A DNA stretch of 64,000 bases from Zygaena filipendulae. Taxonomy: Eukaryota; Arthropoda; Insecta; Lepidoptera; Zygaenidae. The DNA is taken from contig OU015654.1 in assembly GCA_907165275.2 (NCBI GenBank), positions 11,859,501 through 11,923,500 on the forward strand, given 5' to 3'. The notes under the pieces are model-generated. The model did not search any database. It was not told the DNA's origin and was given only the letters and a program-made list of their open reading frames with translations. This document shows positions 38,310 through 49,620 of this stretch, in pieces. Numbering within the stretch: the first letter of the stretch is position 1; each line of letters opens with the position of its first letter. The translations under genes were made by a program, and so were the position numbers.

Positions 38310-38580
38310 ATGACGACCCGATTGGCGCAATGGTCACCATGCCTGCCCGCTAATCAAGAGGTTCCGGGTTCGATTCCCGGTGGGGGTGGACTTTGTGTGA
38401 TAAACACAGGGTTCCATTTTGCAGTCTGGGTGTGTATATATATGTCTATAGTATAATATATATGTAATAATATATCACGTTTGCTTGGTTTCCACGACAC
38501 AAGCTTTTAGCTTAGTGTGGGATCAAGTAGATCTGTGTGTTGTGAAGTGGATTATTATTATTATTATTATATTATTATAG
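38310..38580 (+). mobile_element. tRNA-derived SINE (unit 2)
   Basis: Counterpart of 30607-30880 with the same A and B boxes. It lacks about 11 bases of the TA-rich middle ('gtgtagtatat') seen in unit 1. Confidence 0.8.
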
Positions 38581-38997
38581 CAGAAACACGGACGGGACGG
38601 GTCGCAGGACACGCGCGGGCGGGATGGTATATCGGTGACGATATTTTTCCCGCCCCGTGACTGCCACGTTCCCGTCGCGCCCTTGTCTTCGTGATTTATG
38701 CTCAATCATATTATACATTTTGTATGAATCGATATTTCCGACACTTCCCGTGCTGTCCCGTCCGTATAAAAACCCGTCACGTATGCAGCGGCCTCTATAA
38801 TATCATTGATACACACTGCATGTTTATGGTGTGACAAGAAGCAGCCCGTTATAATGTTGTGCAGATAATATTGGGTGTTTTGAGTGTGTAGAACTAGTTG
38901 AATACAAGGGGTTTAGGTTTTATTAGTATACACAACAATAATTCACATGGTAACTTAAAAGCTTAATTTAAAAAAGTGCCAAAAAAGATATAACTAA

Positions 38998-39245
38998 CTA
39001 GCTGAGCCCCTGACTCACCCGCGGGAGTTTCGGAATTCCCGCAGGAACTATTTTTTCTAAAATAAAAGTAGCCTAAGTCACTCCTTTATAACATAAGCTA
39101 TCTGCCAGTGAAATTCACGTTAAAATTAGTCCAGCCGTTTCAAAGATTAGCCGTAACAAACAGACAGACAGACAGAGAAAATTTTTAATAATTGTTTTTT
39201 TTTTAGTGAAAAACTGTGAAACTGGAATTACAAACAGACACTTCA
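38998..39245 (+). repeat. RTE-like/SINE repeat (unit 2)
   Basis: Starts 'ctagctgagcccctgactca', with a small deletion in the opening motif compared with 31308-31530, but keeps 'caaagattagccgtaacaaa'. The two copies thus differ by reciprocal indels. Confidence 0.7.
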
Positions 39246-39950
39246 ATTTTATTTATATGTGTAATAGAAAATAGATGTAATAGATATGTAATAGATTAAT
39301 GATGTTGCAATAATGCAGAATTATCATAATAAATTTTATTTACCCTATTTTACATATTTAATGATGTTCTATAGTTTTTAAGTACTTAATAGTTATGACA
39401 GAACTTAGTAAGAAAAAGACTATTCACATTGTTCACTTTAAGAGGTTTTTTATTCCGTCTCAGCCTCTTCATGTGTGGGCGTCCAAGCTAAAAGGTAACC
39501 AGTTCTCGGTATTTAGTTTCCAAGATATAAGCAGTTTTGTAAAGTTCGGTGAAAAAATTGTGACTGCGATTTTAATTGATTTTCAATAAATGCTCAATTT
39601 TCTTTAATTTCATATATCTTAATCTACAAGAATATATAAAAATCTATGTAACAATCAAGTAGAACTGTGTTTTTTTATTTCCCGCAAACTTTTATAATGC
39701 TTTTTCTCAATTCAAGCTTTTTCAGAGTTTCAACTTCAAATGTCTGTAAAAAAAACTATGCTAGTTTTTGAATATTTTTTCAATCATTTGACTATTCTAG
39801 ATACCGAATCTAGTTTTAACTCAATACCCTACTACTGGTACTTTTTACGTGGACGCCCACATATACCTTATAGTTAAACTAATATAATATAGGTACTTAG
39901 GATACTACAGATAGGTACCTAAATTTTGTACATAATACTTTTATAGGTAC

Positions 39951-40176
39951 AGTGGGCCACATAGACAAGTATACCACCACCTTGGAAAAATTTATACTGT
40001 TTGTAAAACGTCTTTATGACGTTATAAGTTACCGTTTTTGCAGCTCCAATATTAGTTTTTCGCTTGTATTGGAATTTGGAGCTTGGACCTGCAAGAACGG
40101 CAACTTACAACGTCATACAGACGTTTTAGAAAAAGTATAAATTTTACAAGGTGGTATACTTGTCTATGTGGCCCAC
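39951..40176. mobile_element. foldback MITE (unit 2)
   Basis: Counterpart of 32245-32467; arms 'agtgggccacatagacaagt' and 'acttgtctatgtggcccac'. It has a small insertion ('ccacca') in the left arm. Confidence 0.82.
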
Positions 40177-40887
40177 AGTACTTATTTTATATACAGGGTG
40201 TAAGGTTAAACAAGAGATGTTTTGAAGGAAGGTGTTCAGTATTCTCATCTTAAAGTATAGAAAAAAAATTAATTAATTACTTGTATTCAACGCCATAATC
40301 ATTAGGCGCCATCTGTCTTTGTTTAGTCACTGATATGAAAAGGTTTTTATTCAAATTTTCTCTGTGAATTTACGAGTTTTTTTCTTATTTATTTTTGTTT
40401 AAGATACATCCGGGCTTGAACTGTCGAGGTCAGAATAAGTTCCTTAATTAAAATTATATCCTGTATAGCTACTATAATTTTTTGATCTTTAAGCAAGTCC
40501 AGTTGTCCCTTTTCGTGTTTTTTTTCTCTCCTTTCGATGCGTTGCTAATATCCATCTGCAAGCAATGAAAATAGTGTTTACAGCTGGCGGTATCTATGGC
40601 TACGTTAATTAAAATTCTCATCAGTTTTTTCTCTAACGTAAAAAGAGAAGGCGACTTGGTACTGTGCGACTTGATTATAAAACTTAACTCGAATATTCTT
40701 TGCTATTTATAAATTTAATTAGACATAGATAACATTTATTCAAGAAGAACAACACAGCACAATACAACAGTACAATTTGGCACTTTAGTTCTATAGGTCA
40801 TAAATACATAATTAAAATATAAATACTTATATAATCCTTCCCCGAGATTTCTTAAATAATAATAACTACATATAAAAATCCGTGTTG

Positions 40888-40951
40888 TTAATATGGAGAA
40901 ACCGACAGAGCCAGATAGCGACTCATACTTACATACAATTTAAAAAAATGA
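40888..40951 (-). other. candidate terminal coding exon of gene D (weak)
   Basis: Exon 6 of D ends in phase 2 (GC). An acceptor with a fair pyrimidine run (CTCTTTTTACCGTTACAG) precedes a frame giving 20 codons (after one shared base) and TAA at 40890-40888. The encoded tail is hydrophobic and aromatic, unlike gene B's charged tail. Unit 1 has one extra A in the run at 33191-33198, which truncates this frame. If the exon 6 donor were not used, D would read through to a stop at 41173. Confidence 0.22.
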
Positions 40952-41266
40952 CTGTAACGGTAAAAAGAGAGTCATCTACTAGCTTTTAAAAGCTAAAGCT
41001 ACTCTATAATTTTAGGATTCCTCCGAGAGTTCATTATTTCGGAAGAAGGAGCCTATTTGGTGGATAAAAGTATTTTTTATTTTGGTTATGAAATTTTGAA
41101 GCAAGGTCATTGAGCTAAATACCACAGTCAAATTAGTGTATAAGATTGCCAGATCACAATTTGCAAATATGACTATGCCATTTCGTAACACCTTGTAGAT
41201 CGATACATATTTTCCATAATATAGGTATTTTCCATATTTACTAATAAAGAATTCTGTAATACATAC

Positions 41267-44200
41267 GCTAATATTGATATGGCAGGGAGTGTCATTATGG
41301 CGCTGAAAATGAAGACTGCGCCGGAATATATTCCAATGGTCTTCCCGTATATGGCTGAATACGTCGGATCAAACATAAGGGCTGCCAGCGTCTCTACCAA
41401 ACTGAACAGCGAGTTCATTTTACCTGAAATAAGTTAAAAAAATAGTAAAAAAAAAAAAGAAACGCTTTAACAGAACTAAAAAGTAATCATCCAGGACCAG
41501 AGTCATTGTCAAGACCGATCAAACGAACTCGATGGGGTTGCATTGTTAAATAACAGAGTTCTTATGGCCGTCTTCCGGTTCCTTCATCAGATTAGGTCCA
41601 TGTTATAATAATATTGCGTTGTCATCCGAACTACGTTATTTTATTATAGATGACAAAAATAGATATACTTCTATTTTCAAAACTGCGTTGATCTGTTGGT
41701 TTTGTGCCAGATAAATAAATGGACACACTGCCGTTTTTAAGTTCGCATTAGTAACGTACTGACCCATTTCTTCGCTGGAAACCAATTTGGATGCCATCGA
41801 ACGAAGGGATGTAAAAGTTGTAGCGTTCAAAATTTCCACGAGCGGTACTGAAATAAAATAAACAGTACAAGGTACTTAATAAATAGAATTTATCGTCAGG
41901 TGTGCGTTCCGTGGATTTGGGCGCAGTTGTTAGGTTAAAATTTCACTCGTTTGAGTTGCAACCAAGCCACAGAACGATCGAGTTGTTTTTATAACCTCAA
42001 AATATTTGAAATTTCAGGCGCCATTTGTTTTCTCTCAACTCACATTGCAAATAAGACTGTTTTACATCCAATTATAAACTTTTTGTGACTACGACACCTC
42101 CCCTTTGTTCGTAAGAACTCCGATTAATTTTTTTTTCAACGAATCCGGTTTTTGGCGCAAACTTTGACACTTCTTAAACAATACATAGCTGTCAGAGTGA
42201 AAATTAACCTGCTTCGGAGATGGTTGTTTGGTTGCTGCACTCTGAGCCACGGAACGGGTGAAACTACGCTCTGACAGTTGTCAGAGTAAAATTTCACCAA
42301 GCCACAGAACGGGTTCAGAGCGCGCTCGAGCGCGTTCGAGTGCATTCGTGCGAAGCCACGGAACGCACACCAGGTGCTCAAAGTTATTTTTAATTATTTT
42401 TATTGTAATGAGAAGAAGGTTCTTATAAACTAAAGGTGATTTACACTAAAAACTTAGTCAGGTTAGTGAAGATAAGATTTTATTTTAACGAAACATTTTT
42501 TAACTTGTTCGAATTTTATTTTGAAAGTTCAGATCTAGGTACCTACTAATAAGTGACACCTAAATTTTAATTTGGATTTGTATAACATACTTTAGCTAAT
42601 CCAAAACTAAGTTTTTAGTGTAAGTCGCGCTAGATAACTCACTCATATACATCTGAAAGTCAGTTCTAACGAAGTTCATACAAATCGAGCCAGCAAGTTT
42701 ACTTATGATAGAAATAAGACAAAGAGAAGCATCATGGAAACCCCAGCGTTTGCTGAATACCGTTATTGAAAATAACGCACCTGAAATAATTATTTTAAAG
42801 GTTGTATTAATAAATTTCAATTGAAGTCATCACGAGAGGTTTACACTAGAAGGTGTAAAGGCTTAAATGATAAGCTCAAGATAAAATTAAATATTATGGT
42901 ACTTATACTAGCTGAGCCCCGCGGTTTCAACCGCGTGAGTTTCGGAATTGCCGCAGGAACTCCAAAGTACCCTAATTTACTCCTTATCAGTGAATTAGCA
43001 GTGAATGTCCCGTCAAAGTCGGTCCAACCGTTTTGGAGTTTCACCCGTGTGAGTTTCGGAATTCCCGCAGGAACTTCAAACTTCTTTTAGTCTTCTTTGA
43101 CCAAAGAAAATAGAGTTTTTTATATATAACTAGCTGTGCCCTGCTGTTTCACCCGCGTGAGTTTTGGGATCAGGAACATTTGCGGACGCAGGCAGAACAA
43201 CCCGCCAAAGTTTCATCACAATCGGACCAATGGTTTCGAAACGTATGGAAGACAGACATACAAACATTAATTTTTATTTATAAATATAGATAAAGTCTCA
43301 CCGCACGAGTGTGTTATAACACTGTAGGTCGAGTAAACGCTGTACTTTAACGCGTCCCACTTCAGACGATATCTTATGAACAAGTATGTTACTATTCTCT
43401 CGCCTGCAAATTGATAAGTTATAAATTAAATCCACATAATATACATACTATATAACATATCAGTTTTTCCCGGCGGTTTCACCCGCCTTTTCTTTAGGAA
43501 TTTCCAATTTATGTTGGGGTAATATTTTGTTATTTTTAACCGACATTCCAAAAAGGAGGAGGTTCTCAATTCGATTCTTTCTGTGTGTTGATGATCGGTT
43601 AAATAGTCACCGCGTTAAACAGTGAGAAACAAACAAACTTACAATTTTTTCTTTCTCAGTTAGTAATAGTCGATCCCCTAAGGTTTTACCTACGTTAATA
43701 TCGGCGTTCTCGTATAGGAATTCTTGGACAAAAAGTACCCTATGTCACTCAGGAATACTATAGGAATCGTGCTATTTCATTAGAACAATATCAAACCAAA
43801 ACAAATAGAAAGAATAGACATAGTAGGTCTACGGCATTTTGTGCACATTAGGGATGTGGCCTACTTTTGAAAATCAAAATTCTAATTAGTCCGTCAGTTA
43901 GAAAATTAAAAAACAATAGACACGTATTTTTTGCTTTTTTAAATAAATTAAAATATACAGAGATAAAGCGCATTAAAGTTTAGGGTGAGGGGGTCGTGAC
44001 GTCACTAACCGCTGAAACCGCCATACAAACTGTCAGAATAGTCACGTCACGCGAAATTTCAACTCAATATATCGCCGTTATTTTTTGATTACGTAAAAAA
44101 AGAAAAAACACGTGTCCAATATTTTTTAATAATCTACAAGATGGACTAAAAAATAAAAATTTGTCCACATGGGGCATTGTAAATGGGGTGGAGAATAGTT

Positions 44201-45939
44201 TTTTTAACCGATTTCCAAAAAGGAGGAGTTTCTGTGTTCGGCTGTATGTATGTTTTTGTGTTTCAATTTCGAAAGGTTTTTTTTTATGGAATAGGAGGCA
44301 AACGAGCAGGTGGCACACCTGATGGTAAGTGATCACCGCCGCCCATAGACAACTGCAACACCAGAAAGGATTAGGCTCGTTTTTTGAAGGTTCCCAGGTC
44401 GTATCCGTTCGGAAAAACTGCCGGCGAAAGCTGATTCCAATTAAGAATGCAACTAACGCTCTATATGTCATATCTCTATGATAAACATACTGACAATATA
44501 TTACTACAGATCAACAGAGTTATTGACTAAGAAATAGTGTAGATTGTAGCAAATATGTATGTATATGTTATGGACCAAGTGATAAATTGGGCAGTATACA
44601 TAATGCCCGGTCATTATGAAAAATGCCCAATATGAGAGTGCAATTTGATAAAAATTATTCAAATAATCAAATTGACCGGGCATAATACATATTGCCCATC
44701 ACCTTTTGGGCAGAGTAATACAAACATATTTAATTACAATTTTTTTTATTGTTATTGTCATTTAACTAACTGCCTAATCATATTGTCTTTGACTGGAACA
44801 ATCAATTTCTCTGTTTCTCCAACAGCCATGACCTCAAATCTTCGCAAACGTTGATAATCTTGATAAACAACGTGTTATTGAATTAACTGAAAACTAGAAA
44901 GTAGTTTGCTCAGAATCGACTAGCGAATCGATCGCACTATGTTTTAATATAGGTTATGTTTTTTTTTTACTAGCCCAGGTCTAAATTATTTATAATACAA
45001 TATTTGGTGCGTACGCCGCCCGCAGCAAAAAAATTCGAACAGGTAGGCGCGGGCGTAGCGCTTGGAATTTCGTAGACAGATCACCCACAAACTAATGTTG
45101 AATAACTTTTAAAGTATACATTTTTTCAACTTAAAATATATTTTAATCATATTATTGTTTAATTTTTTAATTGTATAATCTTAAAGCTTGAAGGCGCTTG
45201 AAGTCCGCCGCACGAGCCGCACGCTGAATGGCGGTCTCTGATTGGCCAAAGCGTGTCACGCCATGCGTACTTCCCTCCCCGCCCTCGCACCGCGTTAAAT
45301 ATAGCTTTATTATCAAATTGCCCAATTGTCATGTAGCATTATAATAATGACCTTGCAATGTGATAAATAATGAAGTTAAGATAGTAATTAATCACTTAGC
45401 CCGATAAAGCTAGACATTATTCATAATGCTCGTGCATTATAAATAATGCCCGCATTAATCACCTGGTCCATAACATATATAGTCACTCCAAATAAGACCG
45501 TATACTTTGACTAAAGCCATACATGTTGACCGGTGTAAAATTACCTACTATGTTTGCGTCAAGAGACGTTGTAAGGTGGTTCCACCAACCGTGGATGTAA
45601 GCATGTTTTATTTATGACCACGTTGCACTCACCATGATTTGGTCCATATATTATAGAAACCACCAATAGGGTTAGAATAATTTTGGTTCTTAAACCCATG
45701 CTCCTTTTCTTGAATGCCACTGCGGCAGTTTCTTTTATCAGATTAAATACTTCCATTAACGTCACGGCTTTACTACCCTAAAATTCGATTAAATATGGGT
45801 TATAATCTCTTATAGGGGCTAAATAGGGTGACCGAATAAGGGAATGATATCTAAAAATATAATTGTATCCCAGATAACGTACAACTTCCCCAACGAAGTA
45901 ATTTAAAAACACACACACACATACACACGCACACACACA

Positions 45940-45986
<47 letters not shown>

Positions 45987-46907
45987 GAACACACACACAC
46001 ACACATGTACGGACACGCACGCACGCATACTCACAGTTATCACTTATTTTTATTTGAAAATTAATATCACTACTTTCCTTACCTTTTCTTTTACATCCGT
46101 ATTGGATTTCGTATTACTTTTCAACGAAAACAATCCATATAAGAACGTTGTTAAGTAAATAGTTCCGGATAACGCAAAAACTCCGTAGTAACCCCACCAT
46201 TTTAATAATATTCCGCTCAAAGCGGTGCCTATGGGGATTCCTGCCGTCATGCACAAATTCACTAAACCAACCCGAAATGTCCTCGACTTGTCATCAGTTA
46301 TATCACTTATGTAGCTGAAAGTCCCCAAATATACCATAACCCAACCACCTGTGATCGCGGGAAAAAACGACTCTAGAAACATTGTCAGCTCAACTGGTAT
46401 TTCGTAAAAATAAAATGTGCTTACAATATTGCTGACGCATACTAAAAATTCGCCAACGATCGGCATTAAAATACATATCTTCCTATTTCCAGATCTATCA
46501 CTCCATGCCCCCATGAAAATAATTAAAATTGTCGGAACAGCAGTTTGAATGATGCTTCGCCAGGCTTCTATAGATGAAATAATTCTTTGGACATTTGCTT
46601 CTTCGTTTTTAATAAGGGTCAAATTACCGGTTCTGTCGATTAAATTATCACATATAGCGTCCCCATACTGGGCTTTGACTCTGCAAGCTTTATCCAGATT
46701 TAAATTCTGAATCGCCAGTCTAGCTATCATCGACGGAATTATTAATCCAGCGAATATCGGTTCTACTGTAATGTTTTCCTTAAATAACTTTATTTTCTCT
46801 AAAAGTGTTCTATTATTATTATTATCAATGTCAGTTTCATCATTATTTTTCTCACGAAGCGGTTTTTCTTCTGATATTTCGGATTTTTCATCTTCAGCGT
46901 TATTCAT
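41267..46907 (-). CDS. gene D: SLC46 / PCFT-like MFS transporter, intact copy of the duplicate pair
   Basis: Exons 46907-46083, 45777-45633, 43403-43302, 42780-42643, 41847-41764 and 41423-41267; lengths 825, 145, 102, 138, 84, 157 nt with the same phases as genes A and B. The ATG has A at -3. The N-terminus is acidic with an Asn run (about 29-32), then N-I-T-V-E-P at 45-50, C75 and C86 in the first outer loop, an N-L-T sequon at N95 and motif A G-A-W-S-D-R-S-G-N-R-K at about 133-143. Exon 3 gives Y-L-F-I-R-Y-R-L-K-W-D, exon 5 E-I-L-N-A-T-T-F-T-S-L-R-S, and exon 6 the last two helices. Exons 1 to 6 encode about 483 residues; the short tail exon is uncertain. Intron 1 carries a CA microsatellite, intron 2 a 908-bp mobile element, a CRE-bearing MITE and other repeats, intron 4 a MITE. 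Expected at a membrane as a solute carrier; substrate not inferable. Confidence 0.9.
41897..42372. mobile_element. MITE with AGGTGTGCGTTCCGTGG ends (unit 2, intron 4 of gene D)
   Basis: Counterpart of 34122-34597 with the same inverted ends and internal 'gccacggaacg' motifs. Only isolated base changes separate the copies. Confidence 0.75.
42908..43290 (+). repeat. stacked RTE-like/SINE repeats (unit 2, intron 3 of gene D)
   Basis: Counterpart of 35133-35575, shorter by about 60 bases: a block after 'tagtcttctt' present in unit 1 is missing here. Opening motifs at about 42909 and 43130. Confidence 0.7.
43886..44149 (+). mobile_element. CRE-bearing MITE, copy 8 (intron 2 of gene D)
   Basis: Ends TTAGTCCGTC and GATGGACTAA. 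The first octamer is intact; the second has become TCACGTCA. Orthologous to copy 7. Confidence 0.85.
44286..44480 (+). repeat. lepidopteran interspersed repeat, 'aggcaaacgagcagg' family (unit 2)
   Basis: Counterpart of 36574-36780 with the same motif order and a few substitutions. Confidence 0.6.
44567..45474. mobile_element. 908-bp TIR element inserted after duplication (intron 2 of gene D)
   Basis: Terminal inverted repeats 'gttatggaccaagtgat' and 'atcacctggtccataac' (one mismatch). Near both ends lie short 'aatgcccg' and 'ttgcccaa' motifs in both orientations. Unit 1 has the uninterrupted site 'gtatgtatatattcactcc' at 36848-36866, so this is a clean presence/absence difference. Flanks suggest a short TA-rich target duplication ('tatat'), but AT richness hides its exact length. 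No transposase frame is visible: non-autonomous. A piece of another MITE family sits inside (44868 to about 45170). Confidence 0.88.
44868..45170. mobile_element. 3'-truncated copy of the CAACGTGTTAATGAATTAAC element
   Basis: Matches 56616-56960 from 'caacgtgtta' through 'gcgaatcgatcgcactatg' and 'gtaaaaaaa...gcgggcgtagcgcttgga'-like sequence, but stops matching near 45170 and lacks the right terminal repeat. It lies wholly inside the 908-bp element, so it was carried in or inserted there first. Confidence 0.7.
45907..46033. repeat. (CA)n microsatellite (intron 1 of gene D)
   Basis: About 125 bases of CA with interruptions, against about 195 bases at the equivalent site in copy C. Confidence 0.95.
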
Positions 46908-47344
46908 TTTCGTTACTGTTTTATCTACGATCGCAATTACAGTTGGAAATATACTAAAGCGTAATTTTTAGATTGACAGAGAGTTTAATCTCTTGCGCTT
47001 GTTGTTTCATGTACAGCTTGTTCGAAGAAGATATTGTATACGTATATTATCAACAATACGTACAATGTTTTTTTTTACCTCTTCATTATGTATATTTTAA
47101 AAGTATGGAAGGTAAAAATTGATCTTTTGATCTTGAATATTTGCCATTGCATATTTTATCGATATATTTGCGATTTAGTTTGGTAGTAGGTAGAGATCCT
47201 ATTAACTATAGTGATAATACGACACACTGACTTATTGTAATAAGAAAATATTCAAGCTGTTTTATGCAATTAGATTTCGTTTTATGTACGTATCTAATAA
47301 AAGATCAATAATAATAATCTATATATTTTTATTTTTTAGTTATT

Positions 47345-47435
47345 ATTACATACAGTGCCGCCCACACTAGGAATCGAACCCAGAACGTTATGATTGCAAA
47401 CCTGCGTGCTCCAAGAGCGCCAATCTGGTCGCATA
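47345..47435 (-). mobile_element. tRNA-like SINE head, inverted
   Basis: Reversed B box 'ggaatcgaacc' at 47370-47380 and reversed A-box region 'gcgccaatctggtcg' near 47417-47431. Read on the minus strand it resembles the heads at 30.6 and 38.3 kb but with a different middle. Confidence 0.6.
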
Positions 47436-48040
47436 ATAATATAAAATGTTATTACCGAAATTGAAATCTCGAACATACTGTGAATGACTTATTTTATCAA
47501 TGTTTCAATATCTATGACATGATCTACATAACTGCTTACTGTTTGTTTTTTGTGTGTGCATAGTCTCCATCAGTAGTACCTACTACCTACTGTCAATCCT
47601 TGATAATAACTTGAGTTTGAACCATATGCAAACAGAGCGATGTTTTCATGTTGTAATTTAATGTTAAATTATATTGATGAGATTTGGTTAGTTGCCTAAA
47701 TTTATTTTAAAATATAAACAAGTCTTGCAATCTTGTTTAAGTGCTTATATGGTGCCTATGTAGGTACAAACGACATTGTGCGCATTGCGGGAAGGTTCAA
47801 ATTCGAAGCGCGAAGTTTTCGTTTTGATGGAAAAATTATAAGAACATGAAAACTAACTTCATTTCGCCTTTTCTATTTTAAAAAAAATGGTAGGTATGTT
47901 TCACTAGATAATTCTTATCTTTCTTTTTAATTTTCTATCTAAAATAATAATTCCACATCAAGATATATAATTATACACCAAAAGAAATCTTGCATTGGAA
48001 TAATATGACCGCTGCCATAGAACACTCGCTCGCTCTACTC

Positions 48041-48313
48041 ATGTAGAGCTTAAGTGTGTAGAGACACACCCTAACTCTACAAGGCCTAACTTCTCAAACT
48101 TTACACCTTAGTTAGAATATGTGGCTTGGCCGTTTCGTTACTGCGAGAACCTTTGTATAACAGAAAAGTAATTAACAGTGGATAAATTTTTCACCTTACG
48201 CTCATGTGAATGGAGCGAAATGGCCAAGCCACATATTCTGACTAAGGTGTAGAGTTTGAGAAGTAAGGCCTTGTAGAGTAAGGGTGTGTAGAGTTATAAG
48301 CTTGGCTCTACAC
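48041..48313. mobile_element. foldback MITE with about 100-bp arms
   Basis: Left arm from 'gtagagcttaagtgtgtaga' through 'ctctacaaggcctaacttct' to 'agaatatgtggcttggcc'; the right arm is its imperfect reverse complement, from 'ggccaagccacatattct' to 'ttggctctacac'. The unpaired centre is about 75 bases. Single copy in the window. Confidence 0.82.
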
Positions 48314-48694
48314 GAGATCTGATAACTTTTTGATAGTGCCCATCCAATTGACTCGTCTTGGCATCATTTTACATGAATTTGTTTTTGGTGGGATCTATGG
48401 AATAAAACGCATATTGGGAGATAAGTTATTGAATGTTACAAATAGGATTGCAAAAGTAAATATAATATTGTACTTTCTTTCAGAAAGAAAAACTACTGAA
48501 TTAGGTATTTCATTATTTCTACTGTCTACACAATATTTACAATTTTCTTGCGTCCGAGCTATTTTTATGATTTGCGAGACTAATGTATGGCAATTGATTT
48601 TTAGGTAATTTTATTTTATTTTATTTTATTTTATTTATAATTATATTAAAATAAAATACTTATATTAATGGGCATGTGGAATAATTTTTATTTT

Positions 48695-48960
48695 TTAGTC
48701 CGTCTTGTAAATAGATTATTAAAAAATATTGGACACGTATTTTTTCTTTTTTACGTAATCAAAAAATAACGGCGATATATTGAGTTGAAATTTCACGTGA
48801 CGTCACTATTCTGACAGTTTGTATGGCGGTTTTGTGGTTAGTGACGTCACGACCTCCTCATCCTAAACTTTAATGCGCTTTATCTCTGTATATTTTAATT
48901 TATTTAAAAAAGCAAAAAATATGTGTCTATTGTTTTTTTATTTTCTAACTGACGGACTAA
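48695..48960 (-). mobile_element. CRE-bearing MITE, copy 9, inverted
   Basis: Ends TTAGTCCGTC (48695-48704) and GACGGACTAA (48951-48960), internal order reversed relative to most copies. Both octamers intact ('cacgtgacgtcactatt' and 'ttagtgacgtcacgac'). Confidence 0.85.
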
Positions 48961-49324
48961 TTAGAATTTTGATTTTCAATAGTAGTCAACATCCCTATTG
49001 TATGATCAAAAGTCAGAATCTTTTTACTTGCCCGACACATCTCATCATCTATCTGAATACGAGTACAATATTCAGCGCATTTTTCTGCCATATACTGCCT
49101 ACACACGGGCAGTCCGAGCCTGTCGTCTCGTTTAGTGATTTGTCACACTAATCTCTATACTGAAATACATCACGTTCCGGAATAAAAGTTTTGCAACCTT
49201 ATTTATTTATTTATTTCACTTTATTAAAAATAATTTTTTTTACACGTCATACTACAGTTATAGTAGTTAAAATACGCTTGCTATTAGCTGAGTAATATAA
49301 TAATATGCTTAGTAGTAACAGTAC

Positions 49325-49620
49325 TAAAATGCGAAACGTTTGTTTGTTTGTTTGTTACGCTTTCACGGCTAAACGGCTCAACCGATCACCACGAAATTTT
49401 GCATACACGTTCTCAGGAGTACAGAGAAGGACATAGGCACCTTTTTTTACCGGAATTCCACGGGAATTTCAAAATTAACGCAGAAGAAACTACATCGAAT
49501 TTTGCATACTACCTACACGTTGTCAAGAAAAAAATATAGGGTAGTAAATACTTTTATTTCAGAATGCCCGCGGTATTCTCCGTAACTAACGCGGGTGAAA
49601 CCACGGGGAACAGCTAGTAG
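49325..49620 (-). repeat. RTE-like/SINE repeats, inverted, two stacked pieces
   Basis: 'acgctttcacggctaaacgg' and 'caaccgatcaccacgaaat' near the left, a second 'gcatactacctacacgttgt' piece, and the closing 'gggtgaaaccacggggaa' then 'cagctagta'. Confidence 0.7.

Larger units (their letters stand above)
38252..46777 (+). repeat. tandem segmental duplication, unit 2
   Basis: Begins 'atcatcaagaagtcattact' like unit 1 and stays alignable to 'ctgtaatgtttt' in exon 1 of gene D. It is longer than unit 1 mainly because of the element at 44567-45474. Beyond 46777 gene D continues into its own N-terminus, so unit 2 keeps the original 5' end. Confidence 0.93.

Noticed and set aside
44064..44471. 135-codon minus-strand frame
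   Set aside because: Crosses the end of one MITE and an unrelated interspersed repeat; the equivalent frame in unit 1 is broken.
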